A DNA stretch of 64,000 bases from Mortierella sp. BCC40632 (GCA_011634665.1 WAEK01000009.1:1727501-1791500); one strand, 5' to 3'. Counted from the stretch's first letter, positions 34,518-45,906 are shown. Made by a program: numbers and translations. Notes: generated by a model not told the origin, from the letters alone.

Positions 34518-36142
34518 CAGTTGGCGCCAAAATGGTTTCAATGTTTTCAGAAATTTCGCTTTTTCTAATTTTCTCGTTTATTCTTTCTTTCTCTTTCATA
34601 TTCAATTCTAATAGAAAGGAAAGTCTTATCAATGGTGGACCCGAGAAATAAGAAAGCGGGCCTTTATCACTTCACATGAGCGAGCTATGCCGCCTCCAAT
34701 GTTGTCGTCTCATAGAAACCATTTTGCCACTAGTCCGGGAAAATTCTTCAATACCTCGTATTCCCCTTTCGCTTTCAACACGGCCTCTACTCTTCGTGGC
34801 ATCGACTCATAGAGCTTGTCAATCATATCCTGTGGGTATCAGCTCCCATTCCTCCAGCACCATATCCCACAATTCATGAACACTCGTAGGCCGCTTCTCT
34901 CGTTGACCAATCTGAACCTTCAGCTTGTCCCAAACATGCTCGATTGGATTTAAATCTGCTGATTGTGCAGGCCATCGAAGAACCTCAATATCCTGATCCT
35001 CCAGGTACTTGGTTGTTGCTTTGGCTTTGTGTTTGGGGTCGTTGTCGTGCTGAAAAATGAAGTCATTTTTCCGAGATCATAATACTCGAGACTTTCTTTC
35101 AATGTTGTGTCGAGAATATTGATGTAATCCTCCTTTTTCATAGTTCCTTCATAGATCTGACAGCCATAGCCAAGTCCCTTGGACGTCATACAGCCCCAGA
35201 ACATCAAGGATCCACCTCCATGCTTGACAGTAGGTTGAAGATGAAATGGTTGAACCGGATCGCCTGGCTTAGCCCAGTAATATTGTATCCCGTCCGAGTT
35301 CCAGATGTTTATCTTTGTTTCATCTGAGAATACCACTCGCTTCCAGTCATCGATGGTCCAATTTTTATGACCTCTTGCCCCTCCAACCGCGCTTGCTTGT
35401 GTCGCTTACTAAGGAAAGGCTTTTTGACTTTTTTTTTCTTCGCTTGAAAGCCGATCTCCCTGAGGTTGCGAAGGACTGATCTGTACGAGATAACTGTCCC
35501 TTCACCATTGAGGCTCTTGTGGACCTGCTTGCCAGTCTTCAACATGCCGGAAAGTAACTTTCTGTTGAGATCATTCTTGGAGCGAGCCGAGAGAATTCTT
35601 GGTCTTCCTGTTGGTTGCCTTTGTAGAGTAGGTAAATGCTTGGTTCGGATCCTTGAAACAGAAGCAGGGCTGACTGATAATCGTCTAGCGACATTCTTGA
35701 CGGAGTAGCCTGCTTTTAGCTGGCTTATGATAGAGTTTTGAGTGTCTTCTTTCGTTTTTTCATGATGGAGGAATATCGACCATTTTCGAGCGATTGCACC
35801 CGTATTTTATATCAAACTTGTCAAGATCTATTCATCTTCTTTTAATCTCTCTGACTGACTGTAGATATAAGACAAACGATTGTGAAAAAAGAGATGAAAT
35901 AGCAATAAATATAAATGGCGTGCCCAAGTGGCGAAATGGTTCCAATATCTAGCTTCAACAATTTACCTCATAGCACGCCTTTCTGACAACATATTGAAAA
36001 TCTGTTTACACTGTCGTGAACAAGGCATTCTGGGTATTGTTTTCAATCTAAGCAACAAGGTGCATTTACATATTCTCGATGGGTAGAAAATTGCTAAAAT
36101 ATGAAAATTTGAGAATTATTGAAACCATTTTGGCGCCCACTG
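34518..36142 (-). mobile_element. Tc1/mariner element, copy 2
   Basis: 1,625 bp, TIRs as in copy 1, TA at 34,516-34,517 and 36,143-36,144. Differs from copy 1 by short indels, mostly in homopolymers (for example near 34,766, 35,070, 35,365 and 35,887), and by few substitutions. Inserted in the K 3' LTR. Confidence 0.95.
34748..35763 (-). pseudogene. Tc1-family transposase (copy 2), frameshifted
   Basis: Same protein as copy 1: helix-turn-helix N-terminus, FSDET, DN and PIEHVW catalytic motifs (DD34E). Here the frame is broken near 35,380 (a base missing in the GCCCCTCC segment, ARLEWARGHKK becoming ARLEGQEV), near 35,050 and near 34,832 (an extra G). Breaks differ from copy 1, so each copy covers gaps in the other. 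Confidence 0.87.
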
Positions 36143-36320
36143 TAAGTAGTTCCTTTCTCCCCCACCAGTAACCAGCATCCAGAAATAAAATCTTCTTCCC
36201 TGAATACCTGCCTTGTCTTCCCCCCATCCATTTCCCCTTGGTCCCAGTGTCAGTTCCTGACAATTCCAAAGAACAAGGGTCTTGCCATGTTGGCAGAACA
36301 TGCCTTCCCAGTTGGGCCGA

Positions 36321-37030
36321 TGCGGTGTAGTAAATACATTTACGCATCTTCCGGTAGGAGTTTTGGGGCCGATATAAAAGGCCCCATCCCCCTTCTCAAT
36401 AAAAGATCAGCTTCTTTCTTCCACATAAAAAAAAAACTTTGCACTTCGCTTACTGCGTGCTATTTTTCAAGGTACCTACAAGTCTCCAGAACTTATACAG
36501 GACCCATGCTTCACCCTCCAACCCTTTCATACTAAGACCTCCTCCTGCACTTGTCCCGAACAGATCTACTAGTATTCCTCCTCGATTCCTCACCATCGTG
36601 ACGGCAGGAGGTAATCATATAGATTGAAGTAACGACAGCAATTGGTACTAGTGTTCTTCAACTCAACTCACCAACTCACGGACTCAACTCAACTCAACTC
36701 ATGAGTTGAGTTGAGTTCAAACTTTCTCCCGACTCGTGTAACATGAGTTGAGTTGAGTCGAAGCTTTTTTCGACTCATGAACTCATGAGTTGAGTTGAGT
36801 TGAGTTGAGTTAGAGTGAGTCGACTCGCTTACAGGGCGTAGATGCCCTGGGTTGAGATGAGTTCAACTTTTCAACTCATGAGTTGAGTTGAGTTGAGTTG
36901 AGTTCAAACTTTTCGACTCATGAGTTGAGTTGAGTTCAGATTTTTCCCAACTCATGTGTGCATGAGTTGAGTTGAGTCGAACCTCCAACTCAACTCAACT
37001 CGACTCATGGGAAACACTAATTGGTACGTA
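36321..37030 (+). repeat. Diverged F-type LTR fragment O (with MITE M1)
   Basis: Begins TGCGGTGTAGTAAATAC and follows the F LTR through its TATA box (GATATAAAAGG near 36,371), AATAAA (near 36,400) and the GTGACGGCAGGAGG segment, to ATTGGTACGTATT near 37,030. It stops where DIRS element P1 begins; the remaining LTR part is not found to the right of P1 or P2. Confidence 0.8.
36649..37019. mobile_element. hAT-like MITE M1, GAGTT/AACTC-rich
   Basis: 371 bp with tips TAGTGTTC and the complement of TAGTGTTTC, flanked by exact 8-bp TSD ATTGGTAC (36,641-36,648 and 37,020-37,027). The interior is made of GAGTTGAGTT arrays and their complements around ACTCATGAGT palindromes. Non-coding. Confidence 0.92.
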
Positions 37031-37065
37031 TTATCCATTTGGGGCCAGGACCATATATGTGTAAC

Positions 37066-37248
37066 TGCAACAGTCAGAGGCCAGGGAGTCTTTGGTTTGG
37101 GCAGTTTATTGCTAAAGATTAAAGTAATGAGAAAGCTAACTATTTATACAAGTGGTTTGGTGGCAAATGGAAGGGGGCGCGGCAGTGGTGGCAACTGGAC
37201 AGTCACAAATAGTGGCAAAGGGCGCAGCTTGAAGAGGACACTGTCGCA
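37066..37248 (-). repeat. 3' LTR of element D
   Basis: 183 bp, identical to the partner at 42,110. The polypurine tract (complement of CCTTCCCCTTTT) lies at 37,249-37,260. Confidence 0.95.
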
Positions 37249-37258
37249 CCTTCCCCTT

Positions 37259-40200
37259 TTAAAAATTTAGGTCGTGTTTCTGCTTGTACTCGTCCACAGT
37301 TTCCTGGCAATGTGTAAGATCCTTTACTTTTTCCCATGTTGCCTCGTCTCGAGAGTAGCCCTTCCATAAAATAAGGAACTGATGCTGCCGTCGATAGTAC
37401 CGATAGTCCAGAATACTGTCTACTTCAAACTCTTCTTCTCCATCGATGATTTCAGGCTCTGGTTCTGAATGTACTGTTGTCCGAGGGCCGAGTGATTCTG
37501 GCGACTCTTCATAGTGTCGGAAACGATCCACATGGAACACGTCGTGTATTTTCATTGTCGGAGGTAATTCAACTTTGAAGGTGACGGGGACAATTGCTGA
37601 AGAAGGTGTGTAGGGTCCAATGAATCTCGGCTTCAGTTTATCTGATGGTCTGTTTTGGTCTGCTGGGATAGTGATATGTTCCGCGTTGAGCAAGACTTTG
37701 TCGCCTTCTTTGAAGCTGTGCTCGATCCTATGTTTGTCTGCGTTCCAAGTCTGCCTTTCCTGTGCGAGTCGAATAGAATCCTGGGCCTCCTTGAGTATCC
37801 TGCTCTGGTCGCTTACAAAACTTTCAACCTTGGGAGCTTTAGACGGTTGGGGTTGGAGTAGAGCGGATGGGATACGGGGATGGTAGCCCATGTTCAAAAA
37901 GAAGGGAGAGTAACCAGTTGTTGGGTTGACCGAGTTGTTGTATCCAAATTCGAGTGAAGGTAATGAAAGATCCCAGTTTGTCTGTTGTTGATCTATGACA
38001 GACCGGAGCATCGTTGTGAGAGTTTGGATTGCGCGTTCTGATTGTCCATCTGTTTGGGGGTGGTGTGCAGTTGACATGGCTAGTCTTGTGTCCATTAGTC
38101 GATGTAACTCCTGCCAGAACTGACTAGTAAACTTTGTATCCCGATCTGACACAATAGTTGTTGGCATTCCATGAAGTCGGAAGACATTTTTGAAGAAGCA
38201 ATGGGCCACGTCAACAGCTGTGTCAGTTGTTCTACTTGGTGCAAAGTGGGCCTGCTTTTGATAGTTTGTCGACAAAAACTGTGATTGCATCGAATCCTCT
38301 CTCTGTTCGTGGTAATTGAACGACAAAATCCATTGTTACTGTTTCCCATCGCTGATCTGGGATTGGAAGTGGATGGAGGAGTCCTGTTGGTGCACGATTG
38401 CTATGTTTGTTCCTTTGGCAACTCTCTCACAAGTTCTGACGTACGTCCTGATATCATTGACTATCTGTGGCCAGAATGCAAAAGCGTCTCAAGTTGTCGT
38501 AGGTTTTATCGAATCCCAAGTGTCCTGCTATGGCTGAGTCGTGTGCATCATGGATAAGTGAGTGGCGGATGTCAGCATTCCTGGGGATACAAATTACTGA
38601 TTTGCCTCGTCGTAGTACGTGGAGTAGGCCATCGAATATAGCATATCCTTGAGGTGGTTGTCCTTTCATGCAGCTGTAATAAATAGGCCATAAAAACGGC
38701 TGTCGTCTCTGTAGCTAAGGATGAGTCGTTTTCGAAGATCGCGGTCCAGAGCTATTTCCATGGAATTAAAATCGACAGGTTGGGGTAGGGAGTGGTCAGG
38801 TCGGCGGGAGAGAGCGTCTGATACGATGTTTTCCGATCCTTTCTTGTACTTGAAGGTGAAGTCGTACTCCTGAAGGAGTTCCATCCAACGAGCTTGGCGA
38901 CGGGTGAGCTTCGGTTGTGTAGGAAAGTGTCGTAGGGTAGCATGATCGGTGTATACAATGAAATGTGTTCCATCGAGATAGTATCGCCATGTTTTCAGGG
39001 CATGTACAACTGCCAACAGTTCCTGCTCATGTGTTGGATAGTTCCTTTCTGCTGAGTTCATTTTGCGAGACGTGAAGGCGACTGGTCGTGACTCTCCATT
39101 TTTTGTCTATCTGAAATAGGACAGCTCCCACAGCAAATCCAGATGCATCTGTCTCCACGGATGTAGTCAATTCAGGGTCAAATATCCTGAGGACTGGTGC
39201 TTCTAACTAACAGCTTTTTTTTGAGGGCGATAAAAAGGCTGACTCATGGCTGTCATTCCATTCGAAGGGGACGTCGTCTCCTAAGAGAGATGTCAGGGGC
39301 AGAGCTATCTGAGCAAAGTTGTTGACATAGTTATGGTAGAACTGAGCGAGGCCGATGAACTGTTGAACTTCCTTTTGCTTTGTTGGTCGAGGCCATTCTC
39401 TGATAGCTTTGACGAGTCCAGCGTTTGTTTGAATGCCATCCTTGGTGAGAATGTGTCCCAAAACTCCGTTTGTTGTTGTAGAAATGAACATTTGCTGAGC
39501 TTTGCGTAGAGGCCGTGCTTCCTGAAGAGAGAGAGAACTGTTCGTAGATGGTCCAGGTGTTCTTTCTTGGATTTAGAGTAGATTAGCACGTCGTCTAAGT
39601 AAGCTACAACAATTTCGTCCAAGACAGGGTTCAAGACGGTGCGCATCATTGAAGAGAAGGAAGCTGGGGCGTTTGTCAGACCAAAAGGAACAACATTAAA
39701 TTCATAATGTCCATATCGGCAACGGAAGGCTGTTTTGTGGGTATGCGGTTCGTAGACTCGTTGTTGATGGTATCCTGATAAGAGGTCGAGTTTCGAGAAA
39801 TACTTGGCACCTCTGAATCTGTCAATCAACTCGTCAATTCGAGGCAGAGGGTGGCGGTTCTTTTTGGTGATTCGGTTGAGACCTCTGTAATCCACACACA
39901 TTCTGAGGGTTCCTTCCTTTTTGCGAACGAATAGGACGGGAGCGCCATAGGGTGATGTGCTAGGCTTAATGAACCCTTTTTTCAACAGGTCGTCTAACTG
40001 CTTTTTTAGTTCATCAAGTTCAGCGATTGAAAGTCGAATGACAGGTCGGACAGGTGGATCGGCGGTAGGGTCGGTCTCAATTCGCATTGCATCTCCTCTG
40101 TCTGGTGGGGAGTCCATCAGGGGGAGAGTCGGGGAAATACATCAGGGAACTCTTCCATAACTATTTTTCGGATTTCAGGGTCAGCATTTTCCAAGGGGTT

Positions 40201-41030
40201 GGTGACAGGCTTGACATTTCCTTCTTTGAGTAGGGCAATAAAGACTTCACTACCAGGAAGGGCGGCGATGGTGTTGAAGTGCATGTGGCTAAGGAGGAGT
40301 CCACCAGAGGTTGTCGTTACTGAAGTGGGTTTGAAGCCGCGACATGTCCAGTGAACTGTCTTTCCGTTGTGATCAAAGACTAGTTTGTTCGTCTGCCAGT
40401 TGATATTCGGGTTGATGTCAGTGAGCCAGGGTTTACCGAGGATGATGTCGTATTTTTGGAGGTCATAAGCGATAGTGTCTACCGTGTCAGTGTAATTATC
40501 GCGTGCAAGTGTAATGGTTGCCGTGTGGGATGTCGTAGATGAAGAGCCGTTAGGGAGGAGGACTGGGATGGGGTTGCACGACTTTACGGGGATCGAGTGT
40601 TGGGATAAAAATCGTTTGCTGATAACATTCATTTCAGCCCCGCCATCGATTAAAATCTTTGCAGGGTGGTTGTTGACTGCGCCGATGAAAGTAAGGAGTC
40701 GTTGTTGAGCCTTTGCAATAGTGAAGCTATGAAGACCCAATCCTTTTTTTTTCTTCGGTTTTGTGTGTTGACTCTGGCGATGGGTCTAGCTGTAATTCAG
40801 GAGCAGGTGGGTCCAGGTCCACTTTGTCACTAATACAAGCCTTCTCCTCAGTCTTTGACGACGTTGGCATTGGTTCATGGATGTTTTTGTGTGGGCCTTG
40901 GTTGGGTCGTGAGTATTATTGTCATTATTTTTCTGAGGAGTGGACGAAGTAGAGTTGAATACTTTTTTTATTTTTATTCGCTTGAGAACTTAACTCTGGT
41001 CTTGGAACACTCCCTGATCCAGGTGGATAG
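37259..41030 (-). pseudogene. pol of element D: PR, RT, RNase H, integrase, chromodomain
   Basis: Reading leftwards: protease [13 protein letters not shown] near 40,625-40,665, ILGKPWL near 40,435, RT with VDYRGLN near 39,885 and YLDD near 39,590-39,600, RNase H (ETDASG) near 39,155, integrase HHCC near 38,410-38,560, DDE near 38,330, 38,150 and 38,040, chromodomain near 37,270-37,440, stop at 37,259-37,261. Open segments are long (40,740-40,117; 40,117-39,305; 39,061-38,666; 38,326-37,259) with breaks near 40,117, 39,470, 39,200, 39,090, 38,690, 38,490 and 38,260. The homopolymer lengths here usually give the correct frame where A or B do not. Confidence 0.92.
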
Positions 41031-41041
41031 GAGAGGGGGTT

Positions 41042-41962
41042 TCAGCAACTAAGCCCTGGACTGATCTTAATTGCTGGGGCCTTTTCCCTGCTCGGGCTGA
41101 GGGGAGAGGTCTCTTCGGATTCTATGTTGTTGAAACGTTTTCCACTGCGACATTCGTTAGCCATATGTCCATCCTTGCGGCAGCAGCGGAAGCAAGCTCC
41201 TCGTTGGCGGAGTCGCTCGCGTTCTTGTGGCGATAGTTTGGGTGTTGATGAGGGGCGGGAAGAGAACTGTCGACGAAGGGCGTTAAGTTCGGTCCTGAGG
41301 TTATCAATTTCCATAGCCATCGGGTCTTTTTGAGTACTGTTGGAACCGGAGGGGAAGAGGGACCATGGTGATTATCGTGGGAGAAATAACTGGAGGGGTA
41401 GAGGATATCGTGGACGATTGTTGCCTCGGTGATTGCTTTTTCAAGGGTCTTGGGTTGGCGTAGTCGAACCTGTTTAGAAGTTTCTGGATCGAGGCCACGA
41501 AGAAACCGGAAAAGTGAAGCGTCCTTGTCTTCCTTTGGGATGAGACGAAGGTATCTTCTGAACTCATTTGTATATTCAGCGACGCCTCTTTTTTCCTTGG
41601 ATCAGATTTTCCAACTTTAAACGAGCAGCGTGGACAGCATCAGGAGGCGTGAACCTTGCGATAAACGAAGCGCGGAAATTCTCCCAGGGGGTGTCAATCT
41701 TGATCTCAGATGTGCGCCACCAAGAGCGTGCGTCTTTTGTGAGGGCAAGTACAAAGTACCGAACCCAAAGATTCTTGGAGAGCTGTAAGACAGTGAAATA
41801 CTCTTCATAGCTATCGGCAAAATTTAGACACTCTTCAGCATCGATAATGCCACTAAAGGGCTCGGGCTTGGGCGGTTTGAGGACGGCGGCAAGGGTTCTT
41901 GCTTGATCATTCGCGGCCAATCCTTGAAGAATGGAGGCGGAGGCGTCGGCTTCTTGGCTCAT
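41042..41962 (-). pseudogene. gag of element D
   Basis: Starts MSQEADASAS at 41,962. Capsid reads continuously through VLALTKDARSWW and RFTPPDAVHAAR to about 41,600, then shifts frame in a T6 run near 41,590. EFRRYLRLIPK and the spacer follow, then the CCHC knuckle near 41,150-41,195. The knuckle has an extra CAG (CFRCCRKDGH), adding one cysteine between the C-C pair and the His relative to A and B. Confidence 0.87.
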
Positions 41963-42097
41963 GATGGAAAGGGAAGAAAAATAATCGGAAAGGGGGGTCT
42001 TGATCTTGGGGTACTTGGGTTGGAGTCGTGGGGGTCCGAGGGGTGGCAGGGTTCGAGGGGGAGTCGGTGTCAGAGGGGTCGGTGGAAAGAGATTGTA

Positions 42098-42109
42098 CCT
42101 TTGCTGCCA
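42098..42109 (-). other. Primer-binding site of element D
   Basis: Complement reads TGGCAGCAAAGG immediately inside the 5' LTR. Confidence 0.75.
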
Positions 42110-42292
42110 TGCAACAGTCAGAGGCCAGGGAGTCTTTGGTTTGGGCAGTTTATTGCTAAAGATTAAAGTAATGAGAAAGCTAACTATTTATACAAGTGGT
42201 TTGGTGGCAAATGGAAGGGGGCGCGGCAGTGGTGGCAACTGGACAGTCACAAATAGTGGCAAAGGGCGCAGCTTGAAGAGGACACTGTCGCA
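42110..42292 (-). repeat. 5' LTR of element D
   Basis: 183 bp, TG...CA, followed on the plus strand by TSD GTAAC. Confidence 0.95.
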
Positions 42293-42297
42293 GTAAC

Positions 42298-42390
42298 CTT
42301 CTTTACTCGAAAATCCAGAAAAAATACCCGCTAAATAAATCCAGCTCTCCACACTACAGAGTACTACATCTTCTTTTGTTTCGCCAGGAA
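42298..42390 (+). repeat. Left inverted terminal repeat of P1 (inner part)
   Basis: CTTCTTTACTCGAAAATCCAG through GAGTACTACATCTT, the reverse complement of 51,977-52,074. The outer part lies at 37,031-37,065, left of element D. Confidence 0.88.
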
Positions 42391-42428
42391 CACTATCCGC
42401 ACGCAATTTTTGATCACAAATTTCCCTC

Positions 42429-45116
42429 ATGTCTCAAGATGATATTGTCTCCTCTCTCCAACAGCAAATGGCTACTATGGCCAAAGAGCTTGCCGCTCTT
42501 AAAAGAGACAATGCCCACGACAACGATCCCCAGTTGGAGGATCCAGTTCAGATCCGCACTTTCCACCCCTCCGAAACTGAGGGTGAGCGCTACCCTCCCC
42601 TACGCCCCTCAGACCCAAACTCCTTTTTCGAGCAGGACATCAGCGATGAAGACTTCTGGGAGTCGTTCAGACAGTACCCCAAGAACGCCTTTATGCAGTA
42701 CAATCCACCGAAGACCCCTTCTTCAGTCAAGTTCTCAACTTCCCAGAAAGGCCACGATCTTCAATTACGCTCGATTCAAAAGAGACTCGCCAATCTCACC
42801 AGACCAATCGACTTTTTTTCTTACATCAAGTTTGGGCAATGGAAGACAGTGTTTCCATTGACGCAAAGGACATGGTGGAGATCTGCACCTCGTTCGCGAC
42901 ACTTATGCGAGACCACATCGCAGGAACAACCGGGAAGGTCAACAGGATGCGCCTTGACAACATCCGCAACGCTCAAGGCATCACCTTTAAGTCGGACACC
43001 TCAGACATCATTGACCCTAAGAAGCTGGAGGAAGAGCTCAAGACCCAACGTTCGTTGGAGAACACCTTCCGACCCAAGAGTAAATTCAAGAATAACAATT
43101 ACTCTAATCCCAAGAACAACAACAGGGACAACAACCAGGGGTACAAGCAGAACAATGCATACAACAATCGTCGAAACAACAACGGCGATAATGACCGTTC
43201 CCATTTTCACAAGGACAACAACTCCAGACGGAGGGACGACAACAAGTACCGAGGCTCAAACCACCGAAGAGGACGAAGCCAGAGTCGCAAAACCAACAAA
43301 GAGAAGGTCGGAGGACGACTCAGATTCTTCTTAGAAGAATGGCGGACTGTTACCGACAACCCCGCCATTCTCCGAATCATCGAGCACGACTACAGGGTCC
43401 CGTTTCTCTCCCTCCTCCGACATCGGAGACACACCCTCCTCCAAGACCCCTTTCAAAGGAGGGAGACAGCGAGTATAGACGCCGAGGTGTCAGCCTTACT
43501 GGAAAAGGGAGCGATAGAATGTACAAATGGAGATGGTTTCACCAGCCAACTCTTCACCATTCCAAAGAAGACAGGGGACTTGCGCCCAGTATTGAACTTG
43601 AGGCCTCTGAACAAGTTCGTACCGACCAGACCGTTCAAAATGGAGACGATTCAGCATGTATGCAGTTTAATAAAGAGGAACGATTACCTTACCTCAATAG
43701 ACTTAAGAGATGCTTTCCTCCACGTCCCCATCGACCCCTCATCCAGGAAGTATCTTCAGTTCCTGTGGAAAGAAAAACTCTATCAGTTCAGGGTAGTGTT
43801 CTTCAACTCAACTCACCAACTCACCGACTCAACTCAACTCAACTCATGAGTTGAGTTGAGTTCAAACTTTCCCCCAACTCGTGTAACATGAGTTGAGTTG
43901 AGTCGAAGCTTTTTTCGACTCATGAACTCATGAGTTGAGTTGAGTTGAGTTGAGTTGAGTTGGAGTGAGTCGACTCGCTTACAGGGCGTAGATGCCCTGA
44001 GTTGAGATGAGTTCAACTTTTCAACTCATGAGTTGAGTTGAGTTGAGTTGAGTTCAAACTTTTCGACTCATGAGTTGAGTTGAGTTCAGATTTTTTCCAG
44101 CTCATGTGGGCATGAGTTGAGTTGAGTCGAACCTCCAACTCAACTCAACTCGACTCATGGGAAACACTAGTTCAGGGTCCTCCCATTCGGTCTGTCTCTC
44201 GCACCGTTAATTTTCACCAAGATTTTGAAACCCCTACTCCGCTGGGCAAGGAAAAAGGGAATTCGAATCTCAGCCTATCTGGACGATCTAATTATCGCAG
44301 CGACATCCAAAAAGAAGTCAGAGATAGCCACCAACAGGGTCCTAAAGAAGCTCAAGGACCTCGGTTTCTTGACAAAGGAGTCCAAGTCGAGCCTCAAACC
44401 ATCCAAGAAGCTGGAGCACCTGGGGTTCGAGCTAGACACAGCCTCGATGACACTTCGTCTGCCGGGCAAGAAGATCCGCGATGTTCGCAGGATGGCATCC
44501 AAGATGTTGAACAAGAAGGAATGCTCAGTTCGCCAACTGTCGTCCTTTTTTATCGGCAAGACAGTCGCGATGACAGCCGCAGTATTCCCGGCCCGTCTCA
44601 AAGTCCAAAACCTGATGACCGAGAAGATACAAGCTCTGAAATCAGAGGACTCATGGGAGAGCTTAATATCTCTATCTCCAGCAGCATGCAAGGAGCTACA
44701 CTGGTGGACGACACAACTCAAGGAATGGAATGGGCTTTCATGGATCACCTCAACACCTCAAGCAGACATCTACACAGACGCCTCCGACCCAGGGTGGGGG
44801 TGTAGTGATCAACAACAGGACGGTCAAAGGGACTTGGCCTCCTCGAGATCAACACAAGCACATCAATGTCAAGGAACTGTTGGCAGTGCAAATCGCCCTT
44901 CGACAACCGGAAGCAAAGGGAAAAGTCGTCAACATAATATCGGACAATATTACGACAATATCCTACATCAACAGGTTCGGAGGGACAAGGTCACCACAAT
45001 TGAGGAAACTGGCGACGACGATATGGGAATGGTGTCTACAGACAGAGACAAGGATACGGACGACATATGTGCCCTCAGCCTTCAATCCTGCAGACGCACC
45101 ATCACGACGGCTCGTA
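42429..45116 (+). pseudogene. P1 gag-like region plus DIRS reverse transcriptase and RNase H
   Basis: ATG 42,429 opens a gag-like frame (coiled start MSQDDIVSSLQQQMATMAKE). A frameshift in a T7 run near 42,818 moves to a frame from 42,839 rich in Asn/Arg (KSKFKNNNYSNPKNNNRDNN). That frame continues into RT: TIPKKTGDLRPVLNLRPLN near 43,560, SIDLRDAFLHVPI near 43,697, then, across MITE M2 (384 bp with TSD, frame kept), VLPFGL and YLDDLI near 44,275. RNase H starts IYTDASDPGWG near 44,770; an extra G in G5 at about 44,797-44,801 shifts frame, after which KHINVKELLAVQIAL and ISDN continue to H4 at 45,116. Confidence 0.9.
43794..44169. mobile_element. hAT-like MITE M2, GAGTT/AACTC-rich
   Basis: 376 bp, near-identical to M1, flanked by exact 8-bp TSD GTTCAGGG (43,786-43,793 and 44,170-44,177). 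Inserted in P1 RT between the FRV and LPFGL codons. Compared with M1 it carries an additional GAGTT unit near 43,955. Confidence 0.93.
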
Positions 45117-45906
45117 AAGTGCATCCAAAATTCGATCAATGATTTTTTTAGATGGAATCATTCCGCATTTACTCCTCAGTTCATGAGTCATTCCTCATGT
45201 TGATTCGTAGAGAAGATCTACTTTGCGTACTTATGTGGTTCCGACTACAAAGGTCTACTCCAGGTATTGTAGCCATTCTCCGATCGAGCAACATAGTCAA
45301 AAGTACTAACAAAATTTTACATGGGTTTAGTACAGGGTTTTAGTCTTTGTTCATGGGCTGATAGTTTCGAATCCACTGACGTTGGGAATAAACTCTAGAT
45401 ACACAGAGTACGTCAGTCAGTAGACATCACAGTCTATCATTATGACTATTCCAGTATGTCTTTTAGGCGGTCAAATCAATGACCATGGCCAGGCAACCCT
45501 TTTCACAAATAGGCTAAAAGTTGCAAAAAATTCTCAAAGTGGACGTTCTTCAGAGCGAGAGAAATCGTGACAGATATCCACACAGCCATTGAAATTTATG
45601 CACGCTGTAATCATTGCTTGGACAACTCCTTCTACATACCCAGCCGGGACAAGGTTGTTCGTTCGTTCGAACTATCAGCCCATGAACAAAGACAAAACCC
45701 TGTACTAAACCCGTGTAAAATTTTGTTAGTACTTTTGACTATGTTGCTCGATTGGAGAATGGCTACAATACCTGGAGTAGACCTTTGTAGCCGGAACCAC
45801 ATAAGTACGCAAAGTAGATCAACATGAGAGAATGACTCATGAACTGAGGAGTAAATGCGGAATGATTCCATCTAAAAAAATCATTGATCGAATTTTGGAT
45901 GCACTT
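45117..45906. mobile_element. Foldback MITE H, copy 4
   Basis: 790 bp, TA at 45,115-45,116 and 45,907-45,908. Same family as copies 1-3 with a small deletion in the right arm near 45,820. Inserted between RNase H and recombinase coding parts of P1; its 792 bp with TSD keep the frame. Confidence 0.93.

Larger units (their letters stand above)
33075..36262 (+). mobile_element. Chromovirus K, right end (outermost element of left nest)
   Basis: Comprises the pol C-terminus, a G7 purine tract (34,381-34,387), and a 3' LTR split by Tc1 copy 2. The LTR ends TTCCTGACA at 36,262. The left half is outside the window because E, A, B, F and their inserts lie inside K. Confidence 0.85.
34389..36262 (+). 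repeat. 3' LTR of element K (interrupted by Tc1 copy 2)
   Basis: Starts TGTCACGACAAC after the G-rich tract and ends CAGTTCCTGACA. Pieces 34,389-34,517 and 36,143-36,262 give about 247 bp. Start and end motifs resemble the element I LTR. Confidence 0.8.
37066..42292 (-). mobile_element. Full-length chromovirus D (Ty3/Gypsy), same family as A and B
   Basis: Both LTRs 183 bp and identical by eye (37,066-37,248 and 42,110-42,292); TSD GTAAC at 37,061-37,065 and 42,293-42,297. Inserted in the left inverted repeat of P1, whose sequence GTGTAACCTTCTTTACTCG is found uninterrupted in the right repeat. Best preserved member of its family here. Confidence 0.97.
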
